Assembly (NCBI GenBank): GCA_947243795.1
Contig: OX365940.1
Span: forward strand, 248,001 to 312,000
DNA: 64,000 nucleotides
From: Saccharomyces uvarum
Lineage: Eukaryota; Ascomycota; Saccharomycetes; Saccharomycetales; Saccharomycetaceae
Direction: 5' to 3'
Below the pieces are notes generated by a model. It did not search any database, had not been told where the DNA came from, and worked only from the letters and a program-made list of their open reading frames with translations. Made by a program: the position numbers and the translations under genes. Below are positions 9,503 through 21,300 of this stretch, piece by piece; the stretch's first letter is position 1; the number at the start of each line of letters is the position of its first letter.

Positions 9503-11419
9503 ATGAGTGTTTCTGCCGCCAAGAGGTCACTGGACCTCGTTTCTTCAAGTTCGTTAGCGCAATCCGACGATTCGGTGTCCCACCACGACGAGATAGAGAA
9601 CGACCACACACATGATGATATGAATGATAATGATGACAGCGATCAACCAAGGAGGAAGGGCAGTAAGACGAGCAAGAAGCAAGATTTGGACCCGGAAACC
9701 AAGCTGAAGAGGACTGCTCAGAATAGAGCTGCCCAGAGAGCCTTTAGAGAGCGGAAGGAGCGGAAGATGAAGGAGTTGGAGAAGAAGGTGCACAGTTTGG
9801 AGAGTATTCAGCAAGAAAATGAAGTGGAGGCCACTTTCTTAAGGGACCAGCTGGTCACGCTTGTTAGTGAACTGAAGAAATATAGACCAGAAACAACAAA
9901 CGACTCGAAAGTCCTTGAATATCTGGCAAGACGAGATCCTAATTTACACTCACCAAACTCTAACACTAATAATAACAGCAAGTCGACAGTTACTCCAAAC
10001 GACGACATAGAGAAAAACGTCAAACAAAAAATGAATTTCACTTTTCAGTATCCACTTGATAACGATGATAATGACGGTAAAAATATGGAAAAGCAATTGC
10101 CGTCGCCAAATGATCCAAACCATTCAGCCCACGTGCCAATAGCGCAAACACAAAAGAAGTTAAGCGATGCGACAGATTCCTCCACGGCTACCTTGGACTC
10201 TTTCTCAAATAATAACGATGCTCTCAATATTACCCCAAATTCCTCTACTTCGATGGATTGGCTAGATAATGTTATGTATACGAATAGATTTGTTGCAGGT
10301 AGTGATCAGAAAGATGCGAGTAATGAAGGCAAGAGTAAACCCAAGGGCGTTGATAGTAACATGTTTTCCAATGATTTTAACTTTGAAAATCAGTTCGATG
10401 AACAAGTTTCAGAATTTTGCTCGAAAATGAACCAAGCTTGTGGTACAAAGCAGTGCCCGATTCCCAAAAAATCAGTCCTTCAATTAGACAAAGAAGTTTT
10501 CGCTTCATCTTCCGTATTAAGTGCAAATTCCCCAGTTTTAACAAATACTTGGGATTCTCATTCAAATGTTACCACCAACACCCCTGCTAATATCACTACT
10601 AATGGAAGTTCGTCTTCAAGCTTTGGTCAACCAGGGTTCGATCTCAATACTAATCATTATGCTACTAATGACGATGGCACTGATAACAGTGACAACAACA
10701 AAACTAATAACTACAATGACATACTCCCATTCATATCCGAATCGCCCTTCGATATGAATCAAGTCACTAATTTTTTCAGTCCAGGAACGAACACCACTAA
10801 CGTAAATATTACTAATAGCCATAATCCAAGTCTCCAGCAAAGTACGAAAGATGACATACCTTTTATCAACACAAGTCTGGCTTTCCCAGACGACAATCCA
10901 ACTAATATTCAATTACAGCCTTTATCACAATCTCAACATCAGAACAAGTTCGATTATGACATGTTCTTCAGGGATTCTTCGAAGGAAGGCAACAATTTAT
11001 TTGAAGAGTTCTTAGAAGATGATGACGATGACGATGGTGATGATAATGATAATGATGGCGAAGCCGTGAATGCATCGGATGACGAATCAAGCCTAATCAA
11101 AAATAAACTAATCAACGAAGAACCGCAAGTACAAAATCAATGTCCCCTATCAACACCAAAAAATGGTAGTGGAGCTTTACAAAACAGCAGTAATAGTGAG
11201 GATGTTAATGATAACGATAATGAAGTCGTTCCGTCAAAGGAAGGCTCTCTGCTAAGGTGTTCGGAGATTTGGGATAGAATAACAACACATCCAAAATACT
11301 CAGATATTGATGTAGACGGATTATGTTCTGAACTGATGGCAAAGGCAAAATGTTCTGAAAGAGGAGTTGTTATCAATGCAGAGGACGTTCAGCTGGCTTT
11401 AAATAAGCATATGAACTAA
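9503..11419 (+). CDS. YAP1: Oxidative-stress bZIP transcription factor Yap1
   Basis: Yap1 is the AP-1-like activator of oxidative-stress and drug-resistance genes. Oxidation forms disulfides that mask its export signal, so it stays in the nucleus. The 638 residues compare with 650 in S. cerevisiae. The basic region and leucine zipper lie at about residues 65-130, with the yeast-type basic motif NRAAQRAFRERK. The N-terminal Cys-rich domain has C306, C313 and C318; the C-terminal one has C586, C608 and C617, the latter within the embedded nuclear export region. All six redox cysteines are therefore present. The middle is Asn- and Asp-rich and differs from S. cerevisiae mainly in short low-complexity insertions and deletions, including an acidic run near residues 510-525. 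The ATG at 9503 opens the conserved MSVSAAKRSLD. Confidence 0.97.
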   Translation: MSVSAAKRSLDLVSSSSLAQSDDSVSHHDEIENDHTHDDMNDNDDSDQPRRKGSKTSKKQDLDPETKLKRTAQNRAAQRAFRERKERKMKELEKKVHSLESIQQENEVEATFLRDQLVTLVSELKKYRPETTNDSKVLEYLARRDPNLHSPNSNTNNNSKSTVTPNDDIEKNVKQKMNFTFQYPLDNDDNDGKNMEKQLPSPNDPNHSAHVPIAQTQKKLSDATDSSTATLDSFSNNNDALNITPNSSTSMDWLDNVMYTNRFVAGSDQKDASNEGKSKPKGVDSNMFSNDFNFENQFDEQVSEFCSKMNQACGTKQCPIPKKSVLQLDKEVFASSSVLSANSPVLTNTWDSHSNVTTNTPANITTNGSSSSSFGQPGFDLNTNHYATNDDGTDNSDNNKTNNYNDILPFISESPFDMNQVTNFFSPGTNTTNVNITNSHNPSLQQSTKDDIPFINTSLAFPDDNPTNIQLQPLSQSQHQNKFDYDMFFRDSSKEGNNLFEEFLEDDDDDDGDDNDNDGEAVNASDDESSLIKNKLINEEPQVQNQCPLSTPKNGSGALQNSSNSEDVNDNDNEVVPSKEGSLLRCSEIWDRITTHPKYSDIDVDGLCSELMAKAKCSERGVVINAEDVQLALNKHMN

Positions 11420-11666
11420 AAGCGGAGTCTTCATAACAAACTGTATAGGCAGAAGAACTTTTTATATTATTTCACAACTGAATATCTTTTTTTTTTGGTA
11501 TTCGTGTAAAAAAAAATACGATAAGCCTATAGTTATTATCCCAAATGTTTTTTCAGGGTGATAAACCTACGATTTTAGCTTATCTTCAATAGACGTAAAA
11601 ATTAGCGATGTTGATGATAATTATTATGACTATAGTACAAATATATATATGGGGGGAGATCTTCCT
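11420..11666. other. YAP1-GIS4 convergent intergenic region
   Basis: Short AT-rich gap between converging 3' ends, with T- and A-runs and a TATATATAT run next to the GIS4 stop. Nothing else is visible. Confidence 0.7.
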
Positions 11667-13994
11667 TTACATAATGGCACAACGCTGAGATTTATCTATA
11701 TCTGTAGAATCGTTGTTTTTATTATTCCTAAACCTGGTCATTTTAAATTTCCAACGTTTTCTATCCTTATTATTACCATTGATATGATTGTCCATACCAC
11801 TTAAGGACTTTAATAAAGTGGGTAATGGTAAACTTTTGGACCTTTCCACTGCACTCATGGCATTAATGGAAGTCTTGATCTTTTTTAGCTCATTCTTAGA
11901 ATTGCTTTCATTGTTACCTTTAGAGTTGCGTTTGTAAGAATTTTTATTTTTCAATAAATGACTAAAATTTGACGTAACTGTGTTGGAGTTTGATAACTGG
12001 GTCATTGGATAAGGTTCAACTGCTGAAATTCTATCCCGGCATTCCTTTAGATTATCCGATTCGTTACTGTTACTTTTATTAATCTTAGTGTCTGAATTGT
12101 GTCTATTAAACGCCCATTCTCCGATACTATTAACGGTTCTTATAGAACGATGGGCTGTAGTGACGTTAGATGCCATTCTAGTCGGCAGATACATTTGTGG
12201 ACCTGACTGCTCTGACAGTGAAGCATCATCGCCACCATCGTCGTCATCGATGTATTCGTCATAGTCGTCATCGAATGTAGTTGGGAAATATCGTTGTGGG
12301 TCGTTAGATAATGATAATTCTGAATTTAGAGGTTCTTCCTTCGTTAGGTCTACATCGTTGTGATGCTGGTTTAAATGTTTATGCTCTTCTTCAATTTGTT
12401 GTTGACCTGAATCTGTTACGATAACCATTGTATACAGTAAAATCTTGGGGAATGATCTCTTAATATCGAGCAAATCTTGAAGTGTTAAAATTTGTAAATT
12501 ATTCATTGAAAAATTGGAATCGTACAATAACCAATCATCAGTAACGCTTGCAACTGTAGGTTCATTATTTGATTGTCTAATTGCAGTGAAAATCTCCTTC
12601 GTATCTGGATTTTGGATTAGAATAGATTGCAAGACTAGCCTAAAGTACCCTAACGAATCACAGATTGAGATCGACGGTAGAATGGATAATATAGAGTAGT
12701 CTGAAGAAGAGATATCCTCATCATCATCAACCTCCTCCTCCTCCTCATCTTCCTCTCCCGATAAATATTCTTGAGCATCATAATTATTTCGAACCAAATG
12801 GTCTTCTTCCTCTGGAGTAGTGGAGTTAGTTACATTTTCTATAGAGCTAGTTATGCTTGATAATTCAGAAACATAGGTAGCATTGGTATGATCAACATCT
12901 CCACGTCTCAAACTACCACGACTACTACTGTTAAAATGATAGCGAACAATGCTGCTGTTACTGCTACTACTGCAATTGGTGTAGCTAACAGAACTTTCTA
13001 CACTCGAGCTCGTTTCTTCAAAACTTTCATCATCGAAGCCATTTGAGCTCTGGTCTTCATCGTCTTTATCCTCACGCCTTGCCGTGGTTAAACTCAGATC
13101 TTGTCCGGGATATGTTGATGATACGTCTTCGCCAGCAAAACTATCTATTGATACTATCTCGGAATGCGATGGGTTATAATCCTCATTAGTATATGATGGG
13201 AAAATTTTTGGTACTCTATTTGCCTTTGATGCTGGTGTCCGTGGATGGGAAAAGTTCAGTACTATAGAACTGGCTGCGTCGTCCCCTGCATCCTCTTCTT
13301 CGTTTTCATTTTCATTTTCATTATTTTTAGGCATATCGTTATCGCCTTTGTTGTTACATTCAGCTTGCGTGAGACTTGAATCAGCCGTATCCGTATATGT
13401 CAAAGTCTTTGTGTTTGTATTGGTTCGTGCAGTCATTGAAGTTTGTGTATTTATATCTAACAATTGATCATCTAAAGTGTTTGCTTTTAGTTGCGCATTT
13501 GACGGCTTTGATGAAGATGCTGTGGAAGCATGTATTAAATGTCTGTTATTATTATTCAAGGACTTTGGATTTTTTTGAACTTGCCAACTCGTACTTGCAA
13601 ACTCTAAAAAAGAGGGGTCTTGGAAATTGTTAAGATAGTCTGTTAATAAGTAGTGATTTTCATGGTTATAACAATGAGAGTGGGTTAATTTTGAGATTTG
13701 AATATGTTCTAACTTTTCTAGATGGAAATAATCTTTAAGAAAAATTTCCAATATGGAAATATCCTCATGAACATTCTCGGGTATGGAAACCAATAAAATT
13801 TTCTTATTTGGTCTAATCGAAGTGTTGTTATCGCCATAAAAATGACTATTCAGAAATCTTTTCAATAGAGTATACTTCAATTGATTACCTATGAGTTCCT
13901 CGAAATCACCCAACCTTAGATTCGTTAGATACCACGACCATAAACCATTATCATCATTATCAAAATAGTCACCAACTCTGACAGACTTTTGCAT
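11667..13994 (-). CDS. GIS4: CAAX-box signalling protein Gis4
   Basis: Gis4 is a membrane-associated protein implicated in salt tolerance, glucose signalling and the Snf1 pathway; its molecular activity is not well defined. The 775 residues match the S. cerevisiae length (774). The N-terminal 130 residues look folded. The rest is largely low-complexity: Ser/Asn-rich and several strongly acidic stretches (about 225-240, 410-430 and 580-590). It ends in CAIM, a CAAX prenylation motif, as in the known protein. It is convergent with YAP1, and its 5' side faces the tRNA-Ser gene. Confidence 0.94.
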   Translation of the reverse strand: MQKSVRVGDYFDNDDNGLWSWYLTNLRLGDFEELIGNQLKYTLLKRFLNSHFYGDNNTSIRPNKKILLVSIPENVHEDISILEIFLKDYFHLEKLEHIQISKLTHSHCYNHENHYLLTDYLNNFQDPSFLEFASTSWQVQKNPKSLNNNNRHLIHASTASSSKPSNAQLKANTLDDQLLDINTQTSMTARTNTNTKTLTYTDTADSSLTQAECNNKGDNDMPKNNENENENEEEDAGDDAASSIVLNFSHPRTPASKANRVPKIFPSYTNEDYNPSHSEIVSIDSFAGEDVSSTYPGQDLSLTTARREDKDDEDQSSNGFDDESFEETSSSVESSVSYTNCSSSSNSSIVRYHFNSSSRGSLRRGDVDHTNATYVSELSSITSSIENVTNSTTPEEEDHLVRNNYDAQEYLSGEEDEEEEEVDDDEDISSSDYSILSILPSISICDSLGYFRLVLQSILIQNPDTKEIFTAIRQSNNEPTVASVTDDWLLYDSNFSMNNLQILTLQDLLDIKRSFPKILLYTMVIVTDSGQQQIEEEHKHLNQHHNDVDLTKEEPLNSELSLSNDPQRYFPTTFDDDYDEYIDDDDGGDDASLSEQSGPQMYLPTRMASNVTTAHRSIRTVNSIGEWAFNRHNSDTKINKSNSNESDNLKECRDRISAVEPYPMTQLSNSNTVTSNFSHLLKNKNSYKRNSKGNNESNSKNELKKIKTSINAMSAVERSKSLPLPTLLKSLSGMDNHINGNNKDRKRWKFKMTRFRNNKNNDSTDIDKSQRCAIM

Positions 13995-14742
13995 TATTTT
14001 GAAATGGCTGAATGCTTTTTAATGGTTTTGTGTGAACCGTCTTCTCAACAGTTAAAGGATGAGAGCGAAAGTTGATGAGGGTATTTTGAAAATACTCTTG
14101 GTAATGTGCTTTGCACTTGGTTTTCTCGTTCTTTCTCCCTTCACGTTCCTAGGCTGTACAAGTGCGGTTTAATCTGGTCCTGCCAAGTTAAAGAATTTGA
14201 GATTTTGAAGATGTTTATCTAGCTTGCAATAGAAAAATCCATAGGAAAAAAAACCTACAGGAAAAAAAAGTTAAAGGAAAAAAAAGAGTAAGAATCCCAA
14301 TATTTAGGGATGAAGTCGATATAAAGATTGAAAGTAAATACGTTCTGTGGTTTACTATGCAAGTGAATTCGCTGCACTAGCATCGTAGCAGACGGAGTGC
14401 GATAGCGACGATACTGACTGAGCACGTAACGTAAGCTCCTCAGCCCCGCGCAAGGAACGGTGAGAAAAACAGTTAACGAATCGCCACATCCCATTTACGT
14501 AAAAGATGCTGTGAAACCTTGACAAAATGGCTTGGATATGAAGTCTCAGAATGAGAAAAAACCAAATAAGCAGACAGCAAAAATGTTAGAGGTAAAAAAT
14601 GTAGTTGCCGATCCGAAAAAGTCTTTAGGCTAAAAAAGAGGTTTGCAAATAGAACAAAATTGCCGCATTTTTTTTTTTTCGTGCGGCAAACCAGAGCCTA
14701 ATATAATTGGAAACTTATTGTGAAAAAATTCAAAAAAAATAA
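13995..14742. promoter_or_regulatory. GIS4 upstream region
   Basis: About 750 bases between the GIS4 start and the tRNA-Ser 3' end. It contains a perfect inverted repeat GTATTTT-g-AAAATAC (14081-14095) and three short direct copies of an A-rich unit (GGAAAAAAAA, about 14242-14286). I looked for Ty LTR sequence because of the nearby tRNA and recognised none. Frames here are short and lack family resemblance. Confidence 0.6.
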
Positions 14743-14824
14743 CGACAACTGCAGGATTTGAACCTGCGCGGGCAGAGCCCAAAAGATTTCTAATCTTTCG
14801 CCTTAACCACTCGGCCAAGTTGCC
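14743..14824 (-). tRNA. tRNA-Ser(AGA)
   Basis: The minus strand reads an 82-nucleotide serine tRNA beginning GGCAACTTGGCCGAGTGG. It has a long variable arm, anticodon AGA in the loop TTAGAAA, and the B-box GGTTCGAATCC. The acceptor stem pairs GGCAACT with AGTTGTC, leaving G as discriminator. No intron is present. A run of eight T on the coding strand (14732-14739) is the RNA polymerase III terminator. It corresponds to tS(AGA)M of chromosome XIII. Confidence 0.97.
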
Positions 14825-15145
14825 TTGTTGATTGAAATATTTGCTTGATGCATGTCAATATACAGTATTGGAAATCACTCATAGAGTATAGATTTTAATC
14901 GTACTCAGGCAGCTTATAATATACAACGCATTCAAGTATATGCCCAATATATTGTTCGTTCAACGTCATAAAGTAAACTTCTATTTGTATTTTGCTGTGA
15001 AAGGTTTTCCTGTTTTGGTTTCTTAAGCCGTTTTTTTTTTTTTTCATTTCAAATTTTTCAGATGAGATGAGCTAGAACAGCAAGGAATCTCTCAAATTTA
15101 GCAGAATAATCTACGCTCGTGCGGATATTAGCCAAATAGGGGACA
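14825..15145. promoter_or_regulatory. tRNA-Ser 5' flank and TRM12 promoter
   Basis: This gap holds the region where Ty elements usually insert upstream of a tRNA gene, but I recognise no delta, sigma or tau LTR. Nearer TRM12 there is a T-run of about 15 (about 15030-15044), a common nucleosome-excluding element in yeast promoters. Confidence 0.6.
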
Positions 15146-16516
15146 ATGTCTGTAGAATTTATAGTCAGTGATACGAAATTGTTAAAATCAATAAAAGTCA
15201 AGCTGGAGAATCAAGGCCTTTTCGTCAAACCTATTTATTCTGAAAACAATGCAAAAGTCATTAAATCTTCTATTAGTGATCTGAATCATCCCTTAGTTAT
15301 CGAAATTGGCAATGTGGTAGATGTCGAAGCTCGGATTTGCGGGGTCTATAACTATGAACATAATACAGGGCATACAGAACACAATAGCAACAGCACGATG
15401 GAATTTACAAAAGGCTTCTTAAGAGATCGCATAAAGGATAATGAAGTTTTTTTATCTCGCCTATTAGATCATCTACCCTTGAAATACACTATATACCCAC
15501 CAATGGTTCTGTTCAATAATTCTACTGTAAGGTCATTCAATCATGCAATCTGGCAAGAAGCATTCCAAAACAAATGTGTTGATCCAAATGAGTTTTACAG
15601 CAAGCTATTATGTTTCTTGTCGCCTAGGAATCCTCATGATAACACAAATTCTCATTTTAAAGATCGGTTATTGACCCATTTGGCTATAAATAATCCTATC
15701 ATTGAGACAGATATATTGCGAAGGCCATTTAATATCCAACCGCTATATGGGGAACTAATAGATAAAGATGTTCTTAATGGTGATGATGATACGCTATGGG
15801 AAAATCCGAGCCAAGAACAACTGGGCTCAAGTATATGGTGTAAAGTCATACAAAATGGTATAACCCAAATTTGGTCACCAGTTTTTACCATGTTTAGTAG
15901 AGGGAATGTCAAGGAAAAGAAAAGAATTCTCGCTACTTTTCCGGATATTTCCAATAACGATGTTGTCGATTTATATGCGGGTATAGGTTATTTCACTTTT
16001 AGTTACTTGACAAAGGGTGCCAGGGCTCTTTTTGCATTTGAATTGAACCCTTGGAGTGTAGAAGGGTTGAAGCGCGGGTTAAAGGCAAATGGATTCCACA
16101 AAAGTGGGAACTGTCACGTTTATCAAGAGTCTAATGAAGTGTGTATTCAAAGGATATCTGAATTTCAAGCTCAGCATCCAGACTTTGAGTTACGTATTAG
16201 GCATATTAATTTAGGTCTCTTGCCCTCTAGTAGACAAGGGTGGCCATTAGCGATTAAGTTGATTCATTTACAGGGAATTTCCTCAACCACAGTGACGATT
16301 CATATACATGAAAATGTACATATAAATGCCATTAGAGATGGAAGTTTCGAGAGCAACACCATAGCAGAACTTGAAGGTATTAATGAATCAATTTTACCGA
16401 TTGAAAACCCTAATATAAAACTCCACTTTGTAAATTCTAAGCTTGAGCGGATAAAGACTTTTGCACCAGATGTTTGGCATATATGCCTTGATGTTGATAT
16501 TCTGGTAAGTACATAA
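15146..16516 (+). CDS. TRM12: tRNA wybutosine-synthesis transferase Trm12
   Basis: Trm12 (Tyw2) transfers the 3-amino-3-carboxypropyl group of S-adenosylmethionine to the modified guanosine at position 37 of tRNA-Phe, one step in wybutosine synthesis. The 456 residues compare with 462 in S. cerevisiae. The class I SAM-binding motif reads VVDLYAGIGYFTF (about residues 273-285), followed by the acidic FAFELNPW strand end, characteristic of the Trm5/Tyw2 family. The N-terminal half is the family-specific substrate domain. It is convergent with GLO1, with a 76-base gap. Confidence 0.95.
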   Translation: MSVEFIVSDTKLLKSIKVKLENQGLFVKPIYSENNAKVIKSSISDLNHPLVIEIGNVVDVEARICGVYNYEHNTGHTEHNSNSTMEFTKGFLRDRIKDNEVFLSRLLDHLPLKYTIYPPMVLFNNSTVRSFNHAIWQEAFQNKCVDPNEFYSKLLCFLSPRNPHDNTNSHFKDRLLTHLAINNPIIETDILRRPFNIQPLYGELIDKDVLNGDDDTLWENPSQEQLGSSIWCKVIQNGITQIWSPVFTMFSRGNVKEKKRILATFPDISNNDVVDLYAGIGYFTFSYLTKGARALFAFELNPWSVEGLKRGLKANGFHKSGNCHVYQESNEVCIQRISEFQAQHPDFELRIRHINLGLLPSSRQGWPLAIKLIHLQGISSTTVTIHIHENVHINAIRDGSFESNTIAELEGINESILPIENPNIKLHFVNSKLERIKTFAPDVWHICLDVDILVST

Positions 16517-16592
16517 ATAAATGAATAAATATATCAATAGTATAAAACGGATGACAATCATAATAGAAAATGAATGACCCCTCTTTCTAACT

Positions 16593-17573
16593 TCAGACAA
16601 TCAAACCGTGTGGAACAACTTCAATGGAATATCCATCGGGGTCCTTCAAAAAGGCAATGTCCTTCATTTTACCCTGGTTATACTTAGGAGACCATTCAAT
16701 CTTATCACCGTATTTGATTTCGATTTCTTTACAAAGGGCGCCGGCATCGTCACAACTTACGCAAATGTGGCCATAACCTTGTGGCTCAGAGTTACCATTA
16801 TGGTACTGGAAGTTTGGATCATCCTCTGTCCCCCAGTTATGAGTTAGTTCCAATACACTTTCACATGAAAAAACACTGTCTCCCTCTGGAACGCCATAGC
16901 CCAAGAAATATAAGGTGAACTTGGCATTTTCGTGCTCGCTGGTTCTTAGCAATTTCATACCCAATACGTTTTGGTAGAATTCCAAAGATCTAGTTGGGTT
17001 CTTAACACGGACCATGGTGTGGTTGAACTTGCTACCGACCGAGCCCTTTGGATATTCTTGTCCCTCTCTGGAATACGTAATCAACTCAATCCAGTATCCA
17101 TCGGGGTCCAGTGCGAAGGCAATATCCTTCTGTCTCCCATCAGAGAGTCTCTTCTTGAATTTGACACCTTGAGATTCTAACTCTTCACAAGTCGTATTGA
17201 TGTCAGAGACAGAAAAACAGATATGGCCGAATCCACGGTGTGGTTCCTCATTCCCATTGTTGACCTTAAAGCTTGAGTTATTCTCACTGCCCCAATTGTG
17301 AGTTAGTTCCAACACACCGTGTGCACTGAAAACGTCAAGTTCGCCGTCCTTGTTTTTAGATATGTCTTTCTTGGGGAAGCTTAAGAAATACAAGCTAAAC
17401 TTCGCTTCTTCAAAATCCTTTCTGCTCAATAACTTCATACCAAAGTGTTTGGTATAAAACTCCACGGTTCTTGCTGGATCCTTAACCCTCAAACATGTAT
17501 GATTAAACAAGAGAGTTGGGTCGTTCAAGGCTTTTTCGATCTTAATTGGATAGTAACTGCTACCACTGGACAT
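16593..17573 (-). CDS. GLO1: Glyoxalase I Glo1
   Basis: Glo1 converts the glutathione hemithioacetal of methylglyoxal to S-lactoylglutathione, detoxifying a by-product of glycolysis. The 326 residues equal S. cerevisiae Glo1. The protein is an internal duplication: two glyoxalase domains, the first opening FNHTCLRVKDP (from about residue 23) and the second FNHTMVRVKNP (from about 183). Each keeps the LELTHNWG and GHIC blocks that carry metal and substrate residues, so both active sites of the monomeric yeast enzyme look complete. Two STRE elements upstream fit its known induction by osmotic stress through Hog1 and Msn2/Msn4. Confidence 0.98.
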   Translation of the reverse strand: MSSGSSYYPIKIEKALNDPTLLFNHTCLRVKDPARTVEFYTKHFGMKLLSRKDFEEAKFSLYFLSFPKKDISKNKDGELDVFSAHGVLELTHNWGSENNSSFKVNNGNEEPHRGFGHICFSVSDINTTCEELESQGVKFKKRLSDGRQKDIAFALDPDGYWIELITYSREGQEYPKGSVGSKFNHTMVRVKNPTRSLEFYQNVLGMKLLRTSEHENAKFTLYFLGYGVPEGDSVFSCESVLELTHNWGTEDDPNFQYHNGNSEPQGYGHICVSCDDAGALCKEIEIKYGDKIEWSPKYNQGKMKDIAFLKDPDGYSIEVVPHGLIV

Positions 17574-18365
17574 TGTTAGTTTATGACTGACTGTGTATTC
17601 CTCAGTTCAATCTATAAGAGGCATAGAAATCTTTTTCCTTTTTTTTTTTCCTCCTCATTTATAATTGTCATTAAAGATGTGGGGGATCCGAAAAATCAAC
17701 AACTAAGAGGGAGGGCCCTACGGTGCTAAAGAAAGCTGTAATATGATACAGTTTAAAGATCATTCTCATGTCCATGGCTAACTGAACTGATTAGTTTGCC
17801 GCCCCTTGTTTGGGGCCTAGACTAGATGATATATGAGTGCTTCAAAATAAAGGGATCGAAAAGTTTTAAAGTTTCCTCAGGGGCCCTCCTTTCTCAAGAA
17901 CATAATTGATATTCCGATTGAATGATGCGTCCAATCGGGAACACTTACAGTACATCTGATTTCAAAGTCTATTTGTTTTTGTTCTCTTTTTTTTTTTCAT
18001 GTTTTGTTCCTGGAAAATACTCTCTGATTACTTTTCCATGTTTTGAATTCTTAACAAGCTAAACCATACTTATCCAAAAACACCACTATTCGCTAAATCT
18101 ACATATGCGTATACCAAGCAGTAGGTAAGGCATAGTACTGTTTTGAATTCCACCGCATCGCAATATATATAAATACATATATACGCATATATAGATCGAT
18201 ATACACATAATATAAGAGTTTAAGCAAAGTTTATATCTGACGTTTTTCTTCGTTCAGCTTTACCGCTGGCCGAGAATTTTGGCTTTGGGATTTATAAGTA
18301 AAGGGATTATCCTATTGTCCATTCTCCACAGGATACATCCATGGACCAGCTGAAGATGTCCGATA
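17574..18365. promoter_or_regulatory. GLO1-VRL1 divergent promoter with STREs
   Basis: About 790 bases between divergent starts. Stress elements CCCCT (17802-17806) and AGGGG (17879-17883) lie about 230-310 bases upstream of GLO1, a suitable place for Msn2/Msn4. The VRL1 side has a long TA-rich stretch (about 18163-18215) with several TATATA elements. An ATG at 18341 lies just before VRL1 but in another frame, so it would form an upstream frame overlapping the VRL1 start. Confidence 0.55.
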
Positions 18366-21300
18366 ATGTCAATTTACCATCTGCCAACGCTACTGAACCC
18401 GCTGATCAACGCTATATTTAACTGCCCTGAACCAGACAAATCGCCGTTGAAGAAGCTTTTCGCTAATTTGCAAACCCGTAGGTTTATTCTCCTGGCGCCT
18501 CCTTCCGACCTCCTGTTGAACTACCACGATGTCAAAACTAAATTGCCATTACATGAGCTTTGTTATAATGCTGATTTTATCAACTCCCACATATTGTTAA
18601 CAACTGAGAACTCTTATATAAACACGACTTTACGAGACGATCATTATGAAACTTTAGATGGTAAGACTGTGGTTATTCAATGGAAAAATAATGTCATCCA
18701 CACTTTGAATGGATTTGCTCTCAGGCGAAGACTTAAAATTCTTGATACAAAAATATTACCCAATTTTAATGACTACTTTGAAGGGGCTGAATATTTCGCC
18801 ATATTATATATAGATCAGCCTCTAGGCTGCGAATTTGTTTCTAATGACTACTTGCACTGTTTCAATGGTTACGAGGAAACTCCAAAAGCTGCACGCAATG
18901 CACCTAACTTGCTAATGGATACTTCCCAACTAGAAAGATCGTCATTTGAGAATATATTACATATTCATCCTGCTTGGTTAACACAACTGGGTCAATTGTT
19001 TTCCAATTATAGAAGGGTTGCTCCTAATAATGATCCATCCAAGAAAATGTTTGAAGAACTTGTGGAACAAGCATTTGATGGAATGAAATCCGATTCACTT
19101 TTCAAAAACTTTTCTAACCTTTATGATCTCATACACGACTATTTTGAGCTAAACCTTTATGAAGATATTTGGTCTAGACTTACAATACATTTTAAAGGCT
19201 ATGAAGTAGATACTGAAAACTGCAAATATTTTTCAGTAGACCAGCTATTAACAGATTTTTACTCAAAAGACTTTGACAGCTTTAAGTTGAGTGACATTAC
19301 TTTCATTGAAAGACGAGTTAGTGCAGCGTCCAAAAATCTTCAAAAGTTGGCTTTAAGCCATTCATACGCAGAAAAATCAAAGATATTAGTTGAGACTTTA
19401 CAACATCTATCAGGAACTACTGATATGGGCTCCCACCAACCTGATCTGTCAAATGGTTTCAATAATCTAACAATGGATGCAGACACTCTGATAAGCCTTT
19501 TCGTACTTGTTGTTTGCAGAAGCGAACAAAAGCACTTAAAAAGCCATCTTTACTACCTACAAAATTTCTCGAATAACTCCTCCTCCTCAAAATTTGGAAT
19601 TTTGGGGTATGCTATATCCACACTGGAGGCGGTGGTTTGCTATTTTGAGAACTTCAACAAAAATAACAATAACGTGACAAAGGCCAATTTATTGTGCAAT
19701 AAAACCGGAGATCTATTGGATAAATTGTCATGTGAAAACCCCACAAACGAAGTAAATGATCTAGCAGCATACAAGGATATTTTGGCATACAGAAACGAGC
19801 AAGGACAATCCATCCTATCTATATGTATAACCAATAACAAAAACAACATCTTATTAGACGTCCTTTTTGAATATGAAGCTCTTTTTCCAATAGAGGATAT
19901 TTTAGAAGACGAAACTATTGACGGTTCCACGCTCCTTATAGAATCAATCAAAGCGGGAAATATAGAGGCTACAAAAATCCTAATCAAGATCATGCTGTTT
20001 AATTGTACCGATGAAGAATTGGTTACGTATATTAACAAAACGGATAAATATGCACGTAGTGTAGCACATTACCTAACTCATGAAATGGATGTACTTAGAA
20101 GCATTGGAAGCTATATAAATTGGAAGCAAAAAAACTCTAGTGGACAAACGCCTTTATTTTCCATATTTAGAAGTTATGATCAACCAAATTATGAAGAAAT
20201 GGTGAAGGTGGCCTTCAATATTGCAAATTCTTGGTATCAAAGACACAACAGCTCATTTGACTATTCAGATCATACAGACAACAAAGGTAATAGCTTGCTA
20301 CATGTTTTGAAGACAGACGTGTCAATTCTTTTGCAACTAACTAAGTTGAATATCAACGGAGAAAACTACAAGGGTTTAACTCCATTGATGGTATATGTCA
20401 AGTACAAGAGGCTAAGCAATATCGACGCTATTACAAAAGATCATAGATTGATATTAGAGAAGGTTCAAAACTCCACTTTCTTTACTTGTTTTGATTATGC
20501 AAAGGATCGCTTGGTACTAAGCAAGATAGGAGAAAGAGGAGCAAATGATTCAATTTTTGGATTGATTTATCTTCACTCTTTACGGTATCATAATCTAAAT
20601 GCTACAGTGAATGTGACGTCTGTTTCAAAAACAGAGGAACCTTTTGTAACAACTGTTATCAATATGAAAACAATTCAAGGTTTACTGCGTTCAATCGTGA
20701 AGAACAATCCATTTACGTTTTTACCAATAGATAATTATATCAATGGAATTTCACATTTAAACCGTTCTGATTTGACAATAATAGGGAAAGCAGATGTTAG
20801 ATCCCTACTGCACAAATTAACTAACTGTTTCAACGTGCTTCTCTTCTTAAAGAAAATTCCGCAGAACTTGTTCACCGATGAAGCTTCTGTTTTGTATTGG
20901 ATGCGCATAAACACTTCCAGAAGAAATCAGAAACCGCCCAGTAAAGACAATCCCAAAACAATGGAACCAGAGGAAATTAATATGATACAGAGTTTTCTAC
21001 GTTTCAATTTTGATGAAATATCATCCTTCAAAGCGAGCTTGAATATTTTAAGGAAGATCTTAATATTCCTTAGCTTAAAATCCAGTGACTTTGAAGACGC
21101 TTATGCCAGCCTTCTGAAAATGGGTAAGAAGGTTACCAATGGTAAAGCTGCCGATGCTTTTACAACGATCATAACAAATCATAAAATGTTTAGTGATTTG
21201 TCGCTAAATGAATTACTCGAGCATGTGCGGTTTTTGGAAGAATGTACCATTCAGCTATTCAACTCTATCCAGACAATCCTGTTTGATAAAATCCCAAACT

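Noticed and set aside
12748-12760. Short CTC repeat as a possible recombination motif
   Set aside because: It simply encodes the acidic Glu run of Gis4 on the other strand.
14630-14818. 62-codon minus-strand frame near tRNA-Ser
   Set aside because: Its first part is the tRNA gene itself read as protein.
13995-15145. Ty LTR remnants around tRNA-Ser(AGA)
   Set aside because: tRNA flanks are Ty hot spots, but I recognise no delta, sigma or tau sequence and no target duplication.
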